Shown: one piece after another, positions 16,822 through 25,215 of the stretch
Numbering within the stretch: position 1 is the stretch's first letter
How the letters are laid out: the number at the start of each line of letters is the position of its first letter
Source of the DNA: MH13 sp040219355
Lineage (GTDB): Bacteria; Pseudomonadota; Alphaproteobacteria; Rhizobiales; MH13
Direction: 5' to 3'
Assembly: GCA_040219355.1 (NCBI GenBank)
Contig: JAVJSN010000004.1
Coordinates: 1-64,000, forward strand
Length of the DNA: 64,000 bases
Notes under the pieces: generated by a model
What the model saw: only the letters and a program-made list of their open reading frames with translations
Databases searched by the model: none
Told to the model about the DNA's origin: nothing
Made by a program: the position numbers and the translations under genes

Positions 16822-17829
16822 ATGCCGCTTACCGATCCTGACGCGATCAACGCTGTAACTGCTGAAAAGAACGGGCGACCGACGATTGGCCTCGCCCTTG
16901 GCGGCGGCGCTGCACGCGGATGGGCCCATATTGGGGTTTTGGAAGTGCTTGCCGAAAATGGCATTGTCCCCGATGTCATCGCAGGCACATCCATCGGCGC
17001 TGTCTCCGGTGGCGCTTTCAGTGCGGGCAAGCTTGCCGAACTGAAAGCCTTTGCACTCGGCCTCACCGCGAGACGTGTTTTCTCGTTGGTCGATCTTACC
17101 CCGCTTTCCAGCGGCTTGGTTGGCGGTGCAAAACTTGAAGCGCGACTGGCCGAACATATGGCAGGCTTAAGGCTGGAAGAGCTGCCGATCCGAACAGTTT
17201 TTATCGCCGCCGAACTGGCCACCGGCCATGAGGTTTGGCTGCGACGTGGCAATCTCATTCGCCTGATGCAAGCATCCTACGCGCTGCCAGGTGTGTTTCA
17301 CCCCGTACCAATCAACGGTCGTGCGCTGGTCGATGGCGCGTTGGTCAATCCCGTGCCGGTCTCGGTGTGCCGGGCCTATGGTGCACGGCTGGTGATTGCT
17401 GTGAACCTTTCGCCTGAAACCATGCCCCATGGCGGCGTGGTTCCGGACCTGCCCGACTTCGACGAGGATTTTGAGCGAGATGAATCTCTATCGAACGATG
17501 ATAACGGCTCTTTTGGTTGGAAAGATGTAACAGGCTTTGCCAATCCGGTGCGTAAGATTTTGCGCAGCCAATTTGGAACAGAGACAGGCAAAGTTCCCAA
17601 GCGCAGCATTCCAGCTGTCATGATGCAGTCGTTCACCATTATTCAGGATCGGTTGACCCGTATGCGACTTGCTGGCGACCCCCCAGACGCAACCATTGCC
17701 CCCCATATTGGCGGCATCAGCATGTTTGATTTTCACAAAGCCGAAGAGGCGATTGCTGCAGGACGAGACGCCACCACGCGCGCACTGGACGATATCGCTG
17801 CGCTCACCGAGCGGTTGTCGACAAAATAG
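16822..17829 (+). CDS. Patatin-like phospholipase (RssA-type)
   Basis: A 335-residue serine hydrolase of the patatin family using a Ser-Asp dyad. The oxyanion-hole loop is LALGGGAARGWAHIG, the nucleophile motif is AGTSIGAVSGG (GXSXG) and the Asp motif is VDGALVNPVPV. There is no signal peptide. The C-terminal ~110 residues include an acidic stretch (PDFDEDFERDESLSNDD) and the helical DRLTRMRLAGDPPDATIAPH common in RssA-like proteins. It probably cleaves phospholipid or lysophospholipid acyl esters at the inner membrane face. Confidence 0.92.
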   Translation: MPLTDPDAINAVTAEKNGRPTIGLALGGGAARGWAHIGVLEVLAENGIVPDVIAGTSIGAVSGGAFSAGKLAELKAFALGLTARRVFSLVDLTPLSSGLVGGAKLEARLAEHMAGLRLEELPIRTVFIAAELATGHEVWLRRGNLIRLMQASYALPGVFHPVPINGRALVDGALVNPVPVSVCRAYGARLVIAVNLSPETMPHGGVVPDLPDFDEDFERDESLSNDDNGSFGWKDVTGFANPVRKILRSQFGTETGKVPKRSIPAVMMQSFTIIQDRLTRMRLAGDPPDATIAPHIGGISMFDFHKAEEAIAAGRDATTRALDDIAALTERLSTK

Positions 17830-17932
17830 CCCCTGCTTTAGCGCTCTGTTAACGGCAGAGAAATGCTTTGCACTTAGGATCATTGGCAATCTGGTGGCCA
17901 CCCCCCCGTGCCGCCGCAACGGATCAGATGTC

Positions 17933-18175
17933 ATGATCGACGAACTTCGCAAAGTGCTCGCGCTATCAGCTCTTTTAAGCGTCCTGGTTGCCGCCCTGTT
18001 TACCTTCGGCGCTCCAGTCAGAGCGGAGGAAACGTCTTCCCATAACTCAGTGTCGTCCCAGCAACAAACAGCCGTCACCGCCCAGGCCGCGACGACCATG
18101 GGCGTGCCGTTGCTCGATGCTGCCGACCAGGATGATGCGCCTGTCGACGTCAGCGAAGTTCAATCTCAGGATTGA
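17933..18175 (+). CDS. Small exported protein of unknown function
   Basis: An 80-residue protein beginning MIDELRKVLALSALLSVLVA and continuing to a likely signal-peptidase site after PVRA, leaving a mature chain of about 47 residues that is Ser/Thr/Gln-rich, then acidic (DAADQDDAPVDVSEVQSQD). The frame extends upstream to 17669, but that part overlaps the patatin gene and is not protein-like. No family is recognised. The stop is ten bases from the convergent CBS-protein gene. Confidence 0.5.
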   Translation: MIDELRKVLALSALLSVLVAALFTFGAPVRAEETSSHNSVSSQQQTAVTAQAATTMGVPLLDAADQDDAPVDVSEVQSQD

Positions 18176-18185
18176 TCTGCTTGGT

Positions 18186-18617
18186 CTAACTCGACGCGAT
18201 GTAGTCGCGCAGCGCCTCTGCTTCGCGCTGCACCTCTTCAATGCGCGCTTTGACGATGTCGCCGATTGAGATCACCCCCACAAGCCGCATATCGGACACC
18301 ACAGGAACGTGGCGGAACCGTCCAGACGTCATCTTCGCCATCAAATCATGGGTTGATTCGTGCTCTGAACACGTGACTACCGATTGCGTCATGTAGCTGG
18401 ACACCGGCTGATCGAAGACAGTTGCGCCATGCTGCGCCAAAGCACGAACAATGTCGCGCTCCGAGATGATACCGGCCACGCCATGCATCTCATTGGTGAC
18501 AATGATGGCACCGATGTTTTTATCTGAGAGGCTTTCGATGATGGTCATCATCGGTGTATCTGGGTTGGCAGTCGCAACCTCATGGCCTTTTTCAGCCAAC
18601 AATGCGCTCACTTGCAT
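18186..18617 (-). CDS. CBS-domain pair protein
   Basis: A 143-residue protein consisting only of two CBS motifs, which together bind adenine nucleotides or similar ligands. The first is at about residues 7-65 (IGAIIVTNEMHGVAGIISER, then DIVRAL) and the second at about 75-130 (FRHVPVVSDMRLVGVISIGD, then IVKARI). Such stand-alone pairs act as energy or redox sensors on unknown partners. The ATG at 18617 follows an AGAGGGGGAT leader that supplies the ribosome-binding site. Confidence 0.9.
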   Translation of the reverse strand: MQVSALLAEKGHEVATANPDTPMMTIIESLSDKNIGAIIVTNEMHGVAGIISERDIVRALAQHGATVFDQPVSSYMTQSVVTCSEHESTHDLMAKMTSGRFRHVPVVSDMRLVGVISIGDIVKARIEEVQREAEALRDYIASS

Positions 18618-18773
18618 ACTATCCCCCTCTAAGACTTTGGCGTTCTTGTTCCTTTACCTGACAGCATCTGACTTTGCTGCTTCAGGACCATGAGCATGCG
18701 CTAACGAACACCAAATTGGCAAGACCATCAAAGTTGTAGGTCCATCACGCGCCGTGTCACCATGTTGCAGCGT

Positions 18774-19565
18774 TTAGACTGGCCGAGCGCGCGAGCGTTT
18801 GTCGAAAAGTGGAAATCCGAAAAAACCGAGCGCAAACCCGCCAAGATGGGCTTGCCAGGCGATGCTGGCGCCCTCGTCCACACCCGGCACGGAAATCGCA
18901 CCGAACAGCAAGTTGGATACAATCAGCATTCCGCAGAAAACCAGAACCGTCGGATTGCTCCATAAATCACGCAAAGACTGGATTGGTCGCTCGCGCAGCA
19001 ATTCTGGATGGCGCAATGCCATGAACATGCCGCGATCACGCGGATCGAACACAAAACGCGCCGCCCCGCCCATAATGGCCGAGATACCCGCTGAGGCACC
19101 TACCAGTGGCGCGGCGCTGCCCCAATGGATCACCACATGGGTCAGCGCTCCGGCAATCGTGCCGAGCACCAAAAGCGCCAAAAAGCGCTGCGTGCCCAGC
19201 CGCCGCACCACTGGCGCACCAAACGTAACCAGCCACAACGCGTTGACGCCCAAATGCATCCAACTGCCATGCAGCAGACCATAGGACGCAAACGTCAGAT
19301 AGCCTGCCCAAGCCGGTCCTGCAAAAAACTGCGCCAGCACTTCATCAGAGGCCAACAAGCGGGCGGGGAAAAAGGCAAGGTTGAGAAATATCTCAGTGCC
19401 CACCTCACGCGGTCCATAGGTGACCAGCCCGTGGACGGCGGCAAGCAGCACAACCAGCCCCAATAGGAGCGGCGGCACATTGAAGGCTGGCTCGCGCGGT
19501 GGTGGCGGAGCTCGATAAAGCGGGCCGTCTCCATCCCCCTGCCCAGATTGTCTCAACGGCTCCAT
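18774..19565 (-). CDS. Rhomboid family intramembrane serine protease
   Basis: A 263-residue membrane protein with about six or seven helices. The catalytic Ser lies in LVGASAGISAIMGG (GxSxG) and the His in WQAHLGGFALGFFGF. HGSWMHLGVNALWLVTFG corresponds to the conserved H-x-x-x-N region of helix 2 that forms the oxyanion site. The start is taken at the ATG at 19565; the frame is open 40 codons further, but that part lacks family character. The N-terminal ~35 residues are polar and Pro-rich. Rhomboids cleave single-span membrane proteins; the substrate is unknown. Confidence 0.9.
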   Translation of the reverse strand: MEPLRQSGQGDGDGPLYRAPPPPREPAFNVPPLLLGLVVLLAAVHGLVTYGPREVGTEIFLNLAFFPARLLASDEVLAQFFAGPAWAGYLTFASYGLLHGSWMHLGVNALWLVTFGAPVVRRLGTQRFLALLVLGTIAGALTHVVIHWGSAAPLVGASAGISAIMGGAARFVFDPRDRGMFMALRHPELLRERPIQSLRDLWSNPTVLVFCGMLIVSNLLFGAISVPGVDEGASIAWQAHLGGFALGFFGFPLFDKRSRARPV

Positions 19566-19683
19566 AGCGCCTGCCTTCTGTCTTCCAAAAGATCCGATGA
19601 TCGCCATCAAGGCAGCCCACCGCTCACCTCCTATATAGATCGGGCGCGCCACGATGCGACCGCTCCTTACGTTCCCAAACGGC

Positions 19684-19714
19684 AAAAAAAAGCCGCCGGC
19701 TTTCGCCAGCGGCT
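19684..19714 (-). terminator. Strong intrinsic terminator with no obvious upstream gene
   Basis: On the minus strand AGCCGCTGGC (19714-19705), a GAAA tetraloop and GCCGGCGGCT (19700-19691) form a stable stem with one T-G wobble, followed by a run of seven more T (19690-19684). This is a textbook terminator. It is upstream of, and in the same direction as, the rhomboid gene, so it must end a separate short transcript starting between about 19720 and 20000. Confidence 0.85.
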
Positions 19715-19998
19715 GGTCACATCCCCTAATTCGGTGGCGCGCAGACCAATGAGAGTCTGGAAACCTTCAAAATGCGCGGCACACCGCCCGTCCATGTGAT
19801 GGTTTTTCCAAGAAAACCAAAGGTGTGTGTAGGCGTTAACGTGTGACAATCCACAGCCGGAGGCAAGAGTAACACCCTGTTAAGGTTAATGATCACAACC
19901 GCCTGCATTTCATGGCGATCCGTGCTGATTAACGCATCAACACACCTGCAGAGCCTGTCTCCAAGTGAGACACAAAAGTAAACAGCGGTTGAGATGTC
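19715..19998 (-). other. Orphan short transcription unit: candidate sRNA or 60-codon ORF
   Basis: This gap between the rhomboid gene and the PAS gene holds no recognised gene, yet a strong minus-strand terminator sits at its left end. The only frame ending just before the terminator is a 60-codon ORF at 19726-19908 (beginning MQAVVIINLNRVLLLPPA), with no clear ribosome-binding site and no known similarity. A different 60-codon frame at 19667-19849 runs through the terminator and is unlikely. Either a small RNA or a short peptide is possible. I could not match it to 6S, SRP or tmRNA. Confidence 0.35.
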
Positions 19999-20700
19999 AT
20001 GAAATCGGTTAGCACAAAACGCCTCTATCAGTACTGGGATGACCTGCGTGGCAGCCGCCCTGCCCCAGAACGCCGCGACATTGAGCCTGCCGCGATCAAA
20101 TCATTGCTGAGCGATGTGTTCATTCTTGAGCACGTGTCTGGAACCGACTTTCGCTATCGCCTTGCTGGCTCGTCATTGTGCGCGGCCTTTTGCGGTGAAC
20201 TCAAAGGCCGTTCCTTCGGCCAGTTCTGGGGTGAACAAGACCTCGAAGCGATCGAAACCATGATGCTGGCCATTCGCGAAGATGCTGCCGCCGCGGTTGT
20301 TGGCTTCAATGGCGTGAATGCACGCGGCAACCGTGCGCCCTTTGAAATGCTGCTTCTACCACTGCGTTACGGCGGTAACGACTATCCACGCATATTGGGC
20401 ATCGCGGTGCCGTCAGATTCCGATTATTGGCTCGGTTTGCACCCGGTGGAACGGCAAGAGATCACGTCAATGCGTCTGATCTGGCCTGACGAACAGCCAT
20501 CGTTCCTACGGCACGCCGTCAATGCAGATGCACTTATGGATTCTGATTTGCTTGGTGATGATCGGGCTTTAGATGATTTGATCGAAGGCGATTTCGGCAT
20601 TTCGGTGCGCGACACCAATGTGTCTGAAACCCGCGCCAACGCCCGCCGCCAAGCTTTTCGGGTTATTGCAGGTGGTCGCGCCGGGGGCCCTGTAACGTAA
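19999..20700 (+). CDS. PAS_5 domain protein
   Basis: A 233-residue cytoplasmic protein whose first ~165 residues match the alphaproteobacterial PAS_5 family: LYQYWDDLRGSRPAPERRDI, then LLSDVFILEHVSGTDFRYRL, AGSSLCAAFCGELKGRSFGQ and the Trp-rich strands. There is no kinase, cyclase or DNA-binding output domain. The C-terminal 65 residues appear disordered. It lies upstream of a PilZ protein on the same strand (110-base gap), a combination suggesting involvement in c-di-GMP or surface-related signalling, though that is inference. Confidence 0.85.
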   Translation: MKSVSTKRLYQYWDDLRGSRPAPERRDIEPAAIKSLLSDVFILEHVSGTDFRYRLAGSSLCAAFCGELKGRSFGQFWGEQDLEAIETMMLAIREDAAAAVVGFNGVNARGNRAPFEMLLLPLRYGGNDYPRILGIAVPSDSDYWLGLHPVERQEITSMRLIWPDEQPSFLRHAVNADALMDSDLLGDDRALDDLIEGDFGISVRDTNVSETRANARRQAFRVIAGGRAGGPVT

Positions 20701-20810
20701 AGCGTACAATTTTCTTCGCGAAGGACACACCCATTACAGTCGCGTTTAGCCGTCATTTACTTAAAGGATGGCATGGTGCATTCGATTGACCACGCTCAAG
20801 CGATGTATCG

Positions 20811-21422
20811 ATGTTGTCCAGTGCACTTGAAGTAGCCTCCTCTCACGCCGCCGACCGCCGCCGTTTTCAGCGCGTGGAAGTGAACTTGCTTGGCCGCTTC
20901 ATGCTACCCAATTGGCAGGAATATCCGTGTCAGGTCATTGACATGTCGCCTGGTGGAGCGGGCATTGTTTCTCCGGTTACCGGCAACATTGGCGATCGCA
21001 TCGTTGCCTACATCGATCATATCGGCCGCATAGAAGGCACGATTAGCCGTCATATCAGCGGCGGATTTGCCATCAACATCAAAGCATCGGCGCGCAAACG
21101 CGACAAGCTTGCCTCGCAGCTGACCTACCTTGCAAACAAAGACATTCTTGATCTGCCGGAAGATCGCCGTCACGACCGCCAGCCGGTTGAAAATCCCTAC
21201 ACACGCCTCACCATGCCCGATGGGCGCGACTACCAATGCGCGGTTATGGATATTTCTTTGTCCGGCGCGGCGGTGCGAACAACGGTACGACCAGCGGTTA
21301 ATTCCATGATCCACCTTGGCAATATGCGCGCTCGGGTCGTGCGCCATCTGGAGGATGGTATCGCTCTGGAGTTTGCCGCCGTGCAAAAGGATGGCGATAC
21401 ATCCGGCGCTTTCGTCAGCTAA
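20811..21422 (+). CDS. Tandem PilZ-domain protein
   Basis: A 203-residue protein with two PilZ domains. The first has RRRFQRVEVNLLGRF, near residue 18, and VIDMSPGGAGI; the second, from about residue 120, has RRHDRQPV...RLTM and VMDISLSGAAV. RxxxR followed by D/NxSxxG is the c-di-GMP binding pattern. The first domain retains it (RFQRV and DMSPGG), the second approximately (RHDRQ and DISLSG). It is therefore a likely c-di-GMP effector, but no target domain is present. A good terminator lies about 75 bases downstream. Confidence 0.88.
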   Translation: MLSSALEVASSHAADRRRFQRVEVNLLGRFMLPNWQEYPCQVIDMSPGGAGIVSPVTGNIGDRIVAYIDHIGRIEGTISRHISGGFAINIKASARKRDKLASQLTYLANKDILDLPEDRRHDRQPVENPYTRLTMPDGRDYQCAVMDISLSGAAVRTTVRPAVNSMIHLGNMRARVVRHLEDGIALEFAAVQKDGDTSGAFVS

Positions 21423-21498
21423 CGCGTCCCGGTCGGCACCAAGCGTAAAACACGCGAAAAAAGTGCGCAGCGGCCCTCAAAAACCGCATTGAAACCAT

Positions 21499-21526
21499 AG
21501 CTGCGCTGCGAGCGCGGCTTTTTTTT
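21499..21526 (+). terminator. Intrinsic terminator after the PilZ gene
   Basis: AGCTGCGCT (21499-21507) pairs with AGCGCGGCT (21511-21519), one G-U wobble, with a GCG loop, followed by a run of T to 21526. Confidence 0.8.
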
Positions 21527-21659
21527 GCAAAAAATTGCGCGCCAATCACGCGGCGTCCATAACCCAATTCACCACGTCAAACACCGGTCCAACGGCCCAT
21601 GCCACCTAAATCGGGGGATGGATCGCGCGCCGGCGCATCGGCCCAATTCCTTGCCGCGT

Positions 21660-21844
21660 CGGCTCTGTGGCCGGATTGATTAAAATTTTTATCAAACACG
21701 CCTCAAAAGCATTTCAAATATAAGTCGAATACAAATAAAATATTCGATAATTACAATATAATATTGAATAAGATTGCCATTTACACTTGAACGACAAAGT
21801 AAAGCGCACTTGCTAGAACTCACTCCACAACAAGGAGGGGTTCC
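21660..21844 (+). promoter_or_regulatory. AT-rich upstream region with inverted repeats
   Basis: The base composition switches abruptly from GC-rich to strongly AT-rich around 21680-21790, ahead of the cysteine peptidase gene. It contains TCGAATA (21725-21731) facing TATTCGA (21741-21747), and the 13-base palindrome CAATATAATATTG (21754-21766). A perfect AAGGAGG lies at 21832-21838, just before the ATG at 21845. This is likely a regulated promoter or nucleoid-protein binding site. The rest of the 21527-21660 gap shows nothing I can name. Confidence 0.45.
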
Positions 21845-22420
21845 ATGCGCAATAAAGTTCTTGGGATTATTGCAACCACAATGTTTGCAGGTCAACTGGG
21901 CGTCGCTCACGCGGAGCTGCCCTATATGGAAGTGTTGGGGGCTACCAGCGCACCAATAGGGTATGTTCAGCTGTGTCAGCGCCTACCATCATCGTGCGCG
22001 CAGCGCACTGCATCGCCGACCGTCGTTCAGTTGAGCGAAAACTCTTGGCGCGATTTGCTGGCCGTCAACACGCACGTCAACCAAACCATTCTGCCGGTTA
22101 CCGACGCGGAGCTTTACGGCCATCCAGAAGTCTGGACCATGCCGACAACGTATGGCGACTGCGAAGACTACGTGCTGATGAAGCGTCAAATGCTTATCGA
22201 GCGCGGCTGGCCAGCCTCAGCGTTGCTCATCACCGTGGTGCGCGAACGCTCCGGCGAAGGCCATGCGGTGCTGACGGTTCGAACCGATCGCGGTGACTTC
22301 GTTCTGGATAACCAGGAAGCCAATGTCCTGCGTTGGGATGAGACCTCTTACCAGTACATCAAACGCCAATCGGAGTTTGATGAGACGGTTTGGGCCTCGA
22401 TCAACGACGGTCGCGCCTAA
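21845..22420 (+). CDS. Transglutaminase-like cysteine peptidase (LapG/BTLCP family)
   Basis: A 191-residue secreted protein: signal peptide ending GVAHA, then a bacterial transglutaminase-like cysteine peptidase domain (Peptidase_C93, the family of LapG). The catalytic triad is visible as C106 (YGDCEDYVLMK), H140 (GEGHAVLTV) and D155 (FVLDNQ). In Pseudomonas, LapG cleaves a surface adhesin under c-di-GMP control through LapD. No adhesin or LapD is seen here, but a PilZ protein is the preceding gene. The ribosome-binding site AAGGAGG is nearly perfect. A terminator follows. Confidence 0.93.
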   Translation: MRNKVLGIIATTMFAGQLGVAHAELPYMEVLGATSAPIGYVQLCQRLPSSCAQRTASPTVVQLSENSWRDLLAVNTHVNQTILPVTDAELYGHPEVWTMPTTYGDCEDYVLMKRQMLIERGWPASALLITVVRERSGEGHAVLTVRTDRGDFVLDNQEANVLRWDETSYQYIKRQSEFDETVWASINDGRA

Positions 22421-22507
22421 GCATTTCCGTTTGGCGTTCTCCGAACGCCCATCGAAAACTGGTCCGGTCACGTCCCCACCCTCCCCGTCCCCAAAGATCG
22501 GGCCAGC

Positions 22508-22540
22508 GGGCCGACGCCTCCCAAGCGTCGGCCCATTTTT
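22508..22540 (+). terminator. Intrinsic terminator after the cysteine peptidase gene
   Basis: GGGCCGACGC (22508-22517) pairs perfectly with GCGTCGGCCC (22525-22534), 7-base loop, followed by ATTTTTG. From here to 22719 the sequence is AT-rich and holds no gene I can see. Confidence 0.88.
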
Positions 22541-22719
22541 GTTTCGGACCTTGTTTTCCGGGGATGCGAATGTAGACGAATTACAAATACTTCGCTCTCT
22601 CGAGAGGCTCCAGTATTGGCTATTTCGCCCTATTATGATTTATGAATTCCGATTATCTCGACTAGTTACAGAAGATTTCTGTAAATTTGGCTGGCTAGCA
22701 ATCAAAAAGGTTGGATTAG

Positions 22720-23298
22720 TTGGAAACAATAGTAATTATCGCCCTAATTGCTGGATATATATTTGTTTCGTTCCACAAAAAATGGAACCGCCGTAAGAAA
22801 AATCGGCCAAAGAGAAGAGCGTCCCAGGAGAGAAGTTCTGAATGGCATCGACCTTTTGACGCGAAAAGCGCAAAGCTGTTACCAATCAGAGCTGTATTGC
22901 ACGGCTTTGCCCGCGTGATCGATGGCGACACCATCGTCATCGAAAAAACTCAGATTCGTTTGTTTGGGATTGATGCACCTGAGATAGACCATCCGTTCGG
23001 AAGGAATGCGAAATGGGCCTTGGTTTCGTTATGCAAAGGCCAAAAAATTCGGGCAGCGATTATTGAACAGGATGTCCACGGCCGCACCGTCGCACGATGT
23101 TATCTGCAAGATGGTCGTGACCTCTCCGCTGAAATGGTCAAACTCGGCTTGGCTATTGATTGGCCAAAATTCTCAGGTGGGATTTATCGCTCGTTGGAAG
23201 TGTCAGGTGTGCGAAAAAGGCTTTGGTTGGCCGACGCCCGGCAGAAAGGTCGCTTGTATGTTTGGGAACAATTCGAGTCTAAGAAGAACACCCGTTAG
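22720..23298 (+). CDS. Membrane-anchored thermonuclease family protein, TTG start
   Basis: A 192-residue protein with a hydrophobic N-terminus (VIIALIAGYIFVSF), a basic linker (KKWNRRKKNRPKRR) and then a staphylococcal-nuclease domain. Catalytic and calcium-site residues can be placed: DGD around 68-70 (RVIDGDTIVI), R80 and D85 and E88 (IRLFGIDAPEI), and R122 (DVHGRTVARC). The only plausible start is TTG at 22720. The enzyme would degrade DNA or RNA outside or at the membrane. The gene and its flanks are poorer in G+C than the surroundings, which suggests recent transfer. Confidence 0.85.
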   Translation: METIVIIALIAGYIFVSFHKKWNRRKKNRPKRRASQERSSEWHRPFDAKSAKLLPIRAVLHGFARVIDGDTIVIEKTQIRLFGIDAPEIDHPFGRNAKWALVSLCKGQKIRAAIIEQDVHGRTVARCYLQDGRDLSAEMVKLGLAIDWPKFSGGIYRSLEVSGVRKRLWLADARQKGRLYVWEQFESKKNTR

Positions 23299-23474
23299 CT
23301 GAGTGAGTAATCGCTCTACAAACGCCTGGCGAGTGGCGTAAAATTGTTAAACACAACGCACTCAGCCCAAAGCCGACTTGGGTGGCGCCTTTATTGACGT
23401 TGCTCTGTTGGCGCAAAAGGATGCAAGGCTATATGAGGAAGCGAACCGTTTAATATCAATCATAAGGCCTCGCC

Positions 23475-24518
23475 GTGACCCTGCTGATCCTATTTGTTGT
23501 GCTCGCGATTGGCGTGTCGTTTCTCTGCTCAATTCTTGAAGCGGTGCTTTTGTCCATCACCCCCTCCTTTGTTGAGGCAGCCGAGGACAATCGCCCAAAG
23601 CTGGCGAAGAAGCTGAGAGGCTTGCGCAAAGATATCGAGCGGCCTTTGGCGGCCATCCTTTCTCTCAACACAATTGCGCACACCGTTGGGGCAACGGGAG
23701 CAGGCGCCCAGGCAGCGGTGGTGTTTGATGACGCTGGCGTTGGCATATTCTCTGCCGTTTTGACGCTTGGCATTCTCATTCTCTCAGAAATCATCCCAAA
23801 GACGTTGGGTGCAACCTACTGGCGGCCACTGGCTCCCTTTGCGGTGCGCGTGCTGCCTTGGCTTATCCTCGCCCAGCTGCCCCTTGTGTGGATGAGCCAG
23901 TGGATCACCAGGCTCCTCACACGCGGCGCGACGCACGCAGAAGTTTCTCGTGAAGAGATCACAGCCCTTACCACTGCCGGTCAGCGCTTGGGTGTGGTGG
24001 AAGAAGATGAAACACGCGTGGTCGCCAATCTCTTCCGTTTGCCGGAAATCGCCGCAAATGAAGTAATGACGCCGCGAACGGTGATTGAATATGTGTCCGC
24101 CGAAGCGACCGTTGCAGAGGTCTTGGCCGAACGTGAGGTGTTCACACACTCACGCTTACCAGTCACCGGGCAAACAATTGATGATGTTCGCGGCTTCGCA
24201 CTGACCCGCGACCTGCTGCTGGCCGCTGTTCGCGGCAAGGGCAAGGAATCGGTGCAAAACTTCACCCGAGACATTCCACGCGTGTCAGAGGCAACGGACC
24301 TCGACACCCTTCTCGATACATTGATGGACCGCGATGCACACATCGCGTTGGTTGAGGACGACTATGGTGGAACGGCTGGGCTTGTCACCATGGAAGACGT
24401 TCTGGAGACCCTGCTCGGCACTGAGATCATGGACGAGCACGACAAGGCGGCAGACCTGCGCAAAGTGGCGCGCGCCCGGGCCAAACAACAACGCCAGAAC
24501 GAGGCGGCGGCTGAGTAG
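23475..24518 (+). CDS. CNNM/CorC-type membrane protein with CBS pair, GTG start
   Basis: A 347-residue protein: an N-terminal CNNM (DUF21) transmembrane domain with about four helices (LLILFVVLAIGVSFLCSILE; ILILSEIIPKTLGATYWRPL), then two CBS motifs (MTPRTVIEYVSAEATVAEV; MDRDAHIALVEDDYGG). It has no C-terminal CorC_HlyC domain, so it is the short form. Family members are linked to magnesium or cobalt efflux. GTG at 23475 is the only start that preserves the first helix. Confidence 0.9.
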   Translation: MTLLILFVVLAIGVSFLCSILEAVLLSITPSFVEAAEDNRPKLAKKLRGLRKDIERPLAAILSLNTIAHTVGATGAGAQAAVVFDDAGVGIFSAVLTLGILILSEIIPKTLGATYWRPLAPFAVRVLPWLILAQLPLVWMSQWITRLLTRGATHAEVSREEITALTTAGQRLGVVEEDETRVVANLFRLPEIAANEVMTPRTVIEYVSAEATVAEVLAEREVFTHSRLPVTGQTIDDVRGFALTRDLLLAAVRGKGKESVQNFTRDIPRVSEATDLDTLLDTLMDRDAHIALVEDDYGGTAGLVTMEDVLETLLGTEIMDEHDKAADLRKVARARAKQQRQNEAAAE

Positions 24519-24587
24519 CGCTCAGCACGTCGCCTACAAGGATTGGGCGAAGAAAGGCTGCTGAAAAGGCCGCTTTCGCTTAGCGAC

Positions 24588-25121
24588 TTATTCGTCGATA
24601 CGCTTTAGCCCATCGCGGAACCGTGCAGCATTTTCCACATAATGCGCGGCGGACTTTTCCAGCATGACACACGCCCCATCGCCCAGGTCTTTCACCTCGC
24701 GGGCGGGCACACCAACAGCCAATGTACGCTCGGCAATCGCTTTGCGCTCTGACACCAACGCATTGGCGCCAATAATCGCGTTGCTGCCAATCGAAGCGCC
24801 GTTGAGCACCGTCGCGCCCATGCCCACCAGTGCGTAATCGCCGAGCGTGCAACCGTGCAAAATGGCACGGTGTCCAACCGTGCAACCGCGCCCAACCGTG
24901 AGCGGAAAGCCCGGATCGGTGTGCATCATCACCATGTCTTGGACGTTGGTATCTGGACCGATATCGATCCACTCATTGTCGCCACGCAGCACAGCGCCAA
25001 ACCAAACATTGGCGCCAGGGTGCAACCGCACTTTGCCGATCACGCGAGCCGATGGGGCCACCCAAACACTTTGTGGGTCGATTATCTCTGGCTGCACACC
25101 ATCAAGTTCATACAGCGCCAC
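24588..25121 (-). CDS. Gamma-carbonic anhydrase family protein (left-handed beta helix)
   Basis: A hexapeptide-repeat protein of the gamma-carbonic anhydrase/YrdA group. The repeated pattern is obvious (SARVIGKVRLHPGANVWFGA, VLRGDNEWIDIGPDTNVQD), with the zinc-site histidines in MVMMHTDPG and CTVGHRAILHGC. The frame is open from an ATG at 25190, but the GTG at 25119-25121 (GAGGGG upstream) yields the family-typical start ALYELDGVQPEI and 177 residues. Many members show no measurable anhydrase activity, so the function is provisional. Confidence 0.85.
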   Translation of the reverse strand: MALYELDGVQPEIIDPQSVWVAPSARVIGKVRLHPGANVWFGAVLRGDNEWIDIGPDTNVQDMVMMHTDPGFPLTVGRGCTVGHRAILHGCTLGDYALVGMGATVLNGASIGSNAIIGANALVSERKAIAERTLAVGVPAREVKDLGDGACVMLEKSAAHYVENAARFRDGLKRIDE

Positions 25122-25215
25122 TGTCCATCCCCTCGTTTCAACGCCCCAAAATGTACCAAGATGAGCCTCATCTTGGAACCTGTCGCGCAACGGTACAGGG
25201 ATCAGCGCCTGCCTG

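Noticed and set aside
19667..19849. 60-codon minus-strand frame crossing the orphan terminator
   Set aside because: It would be translated through a strong terminator, so an mRNA covering it is unlikely.
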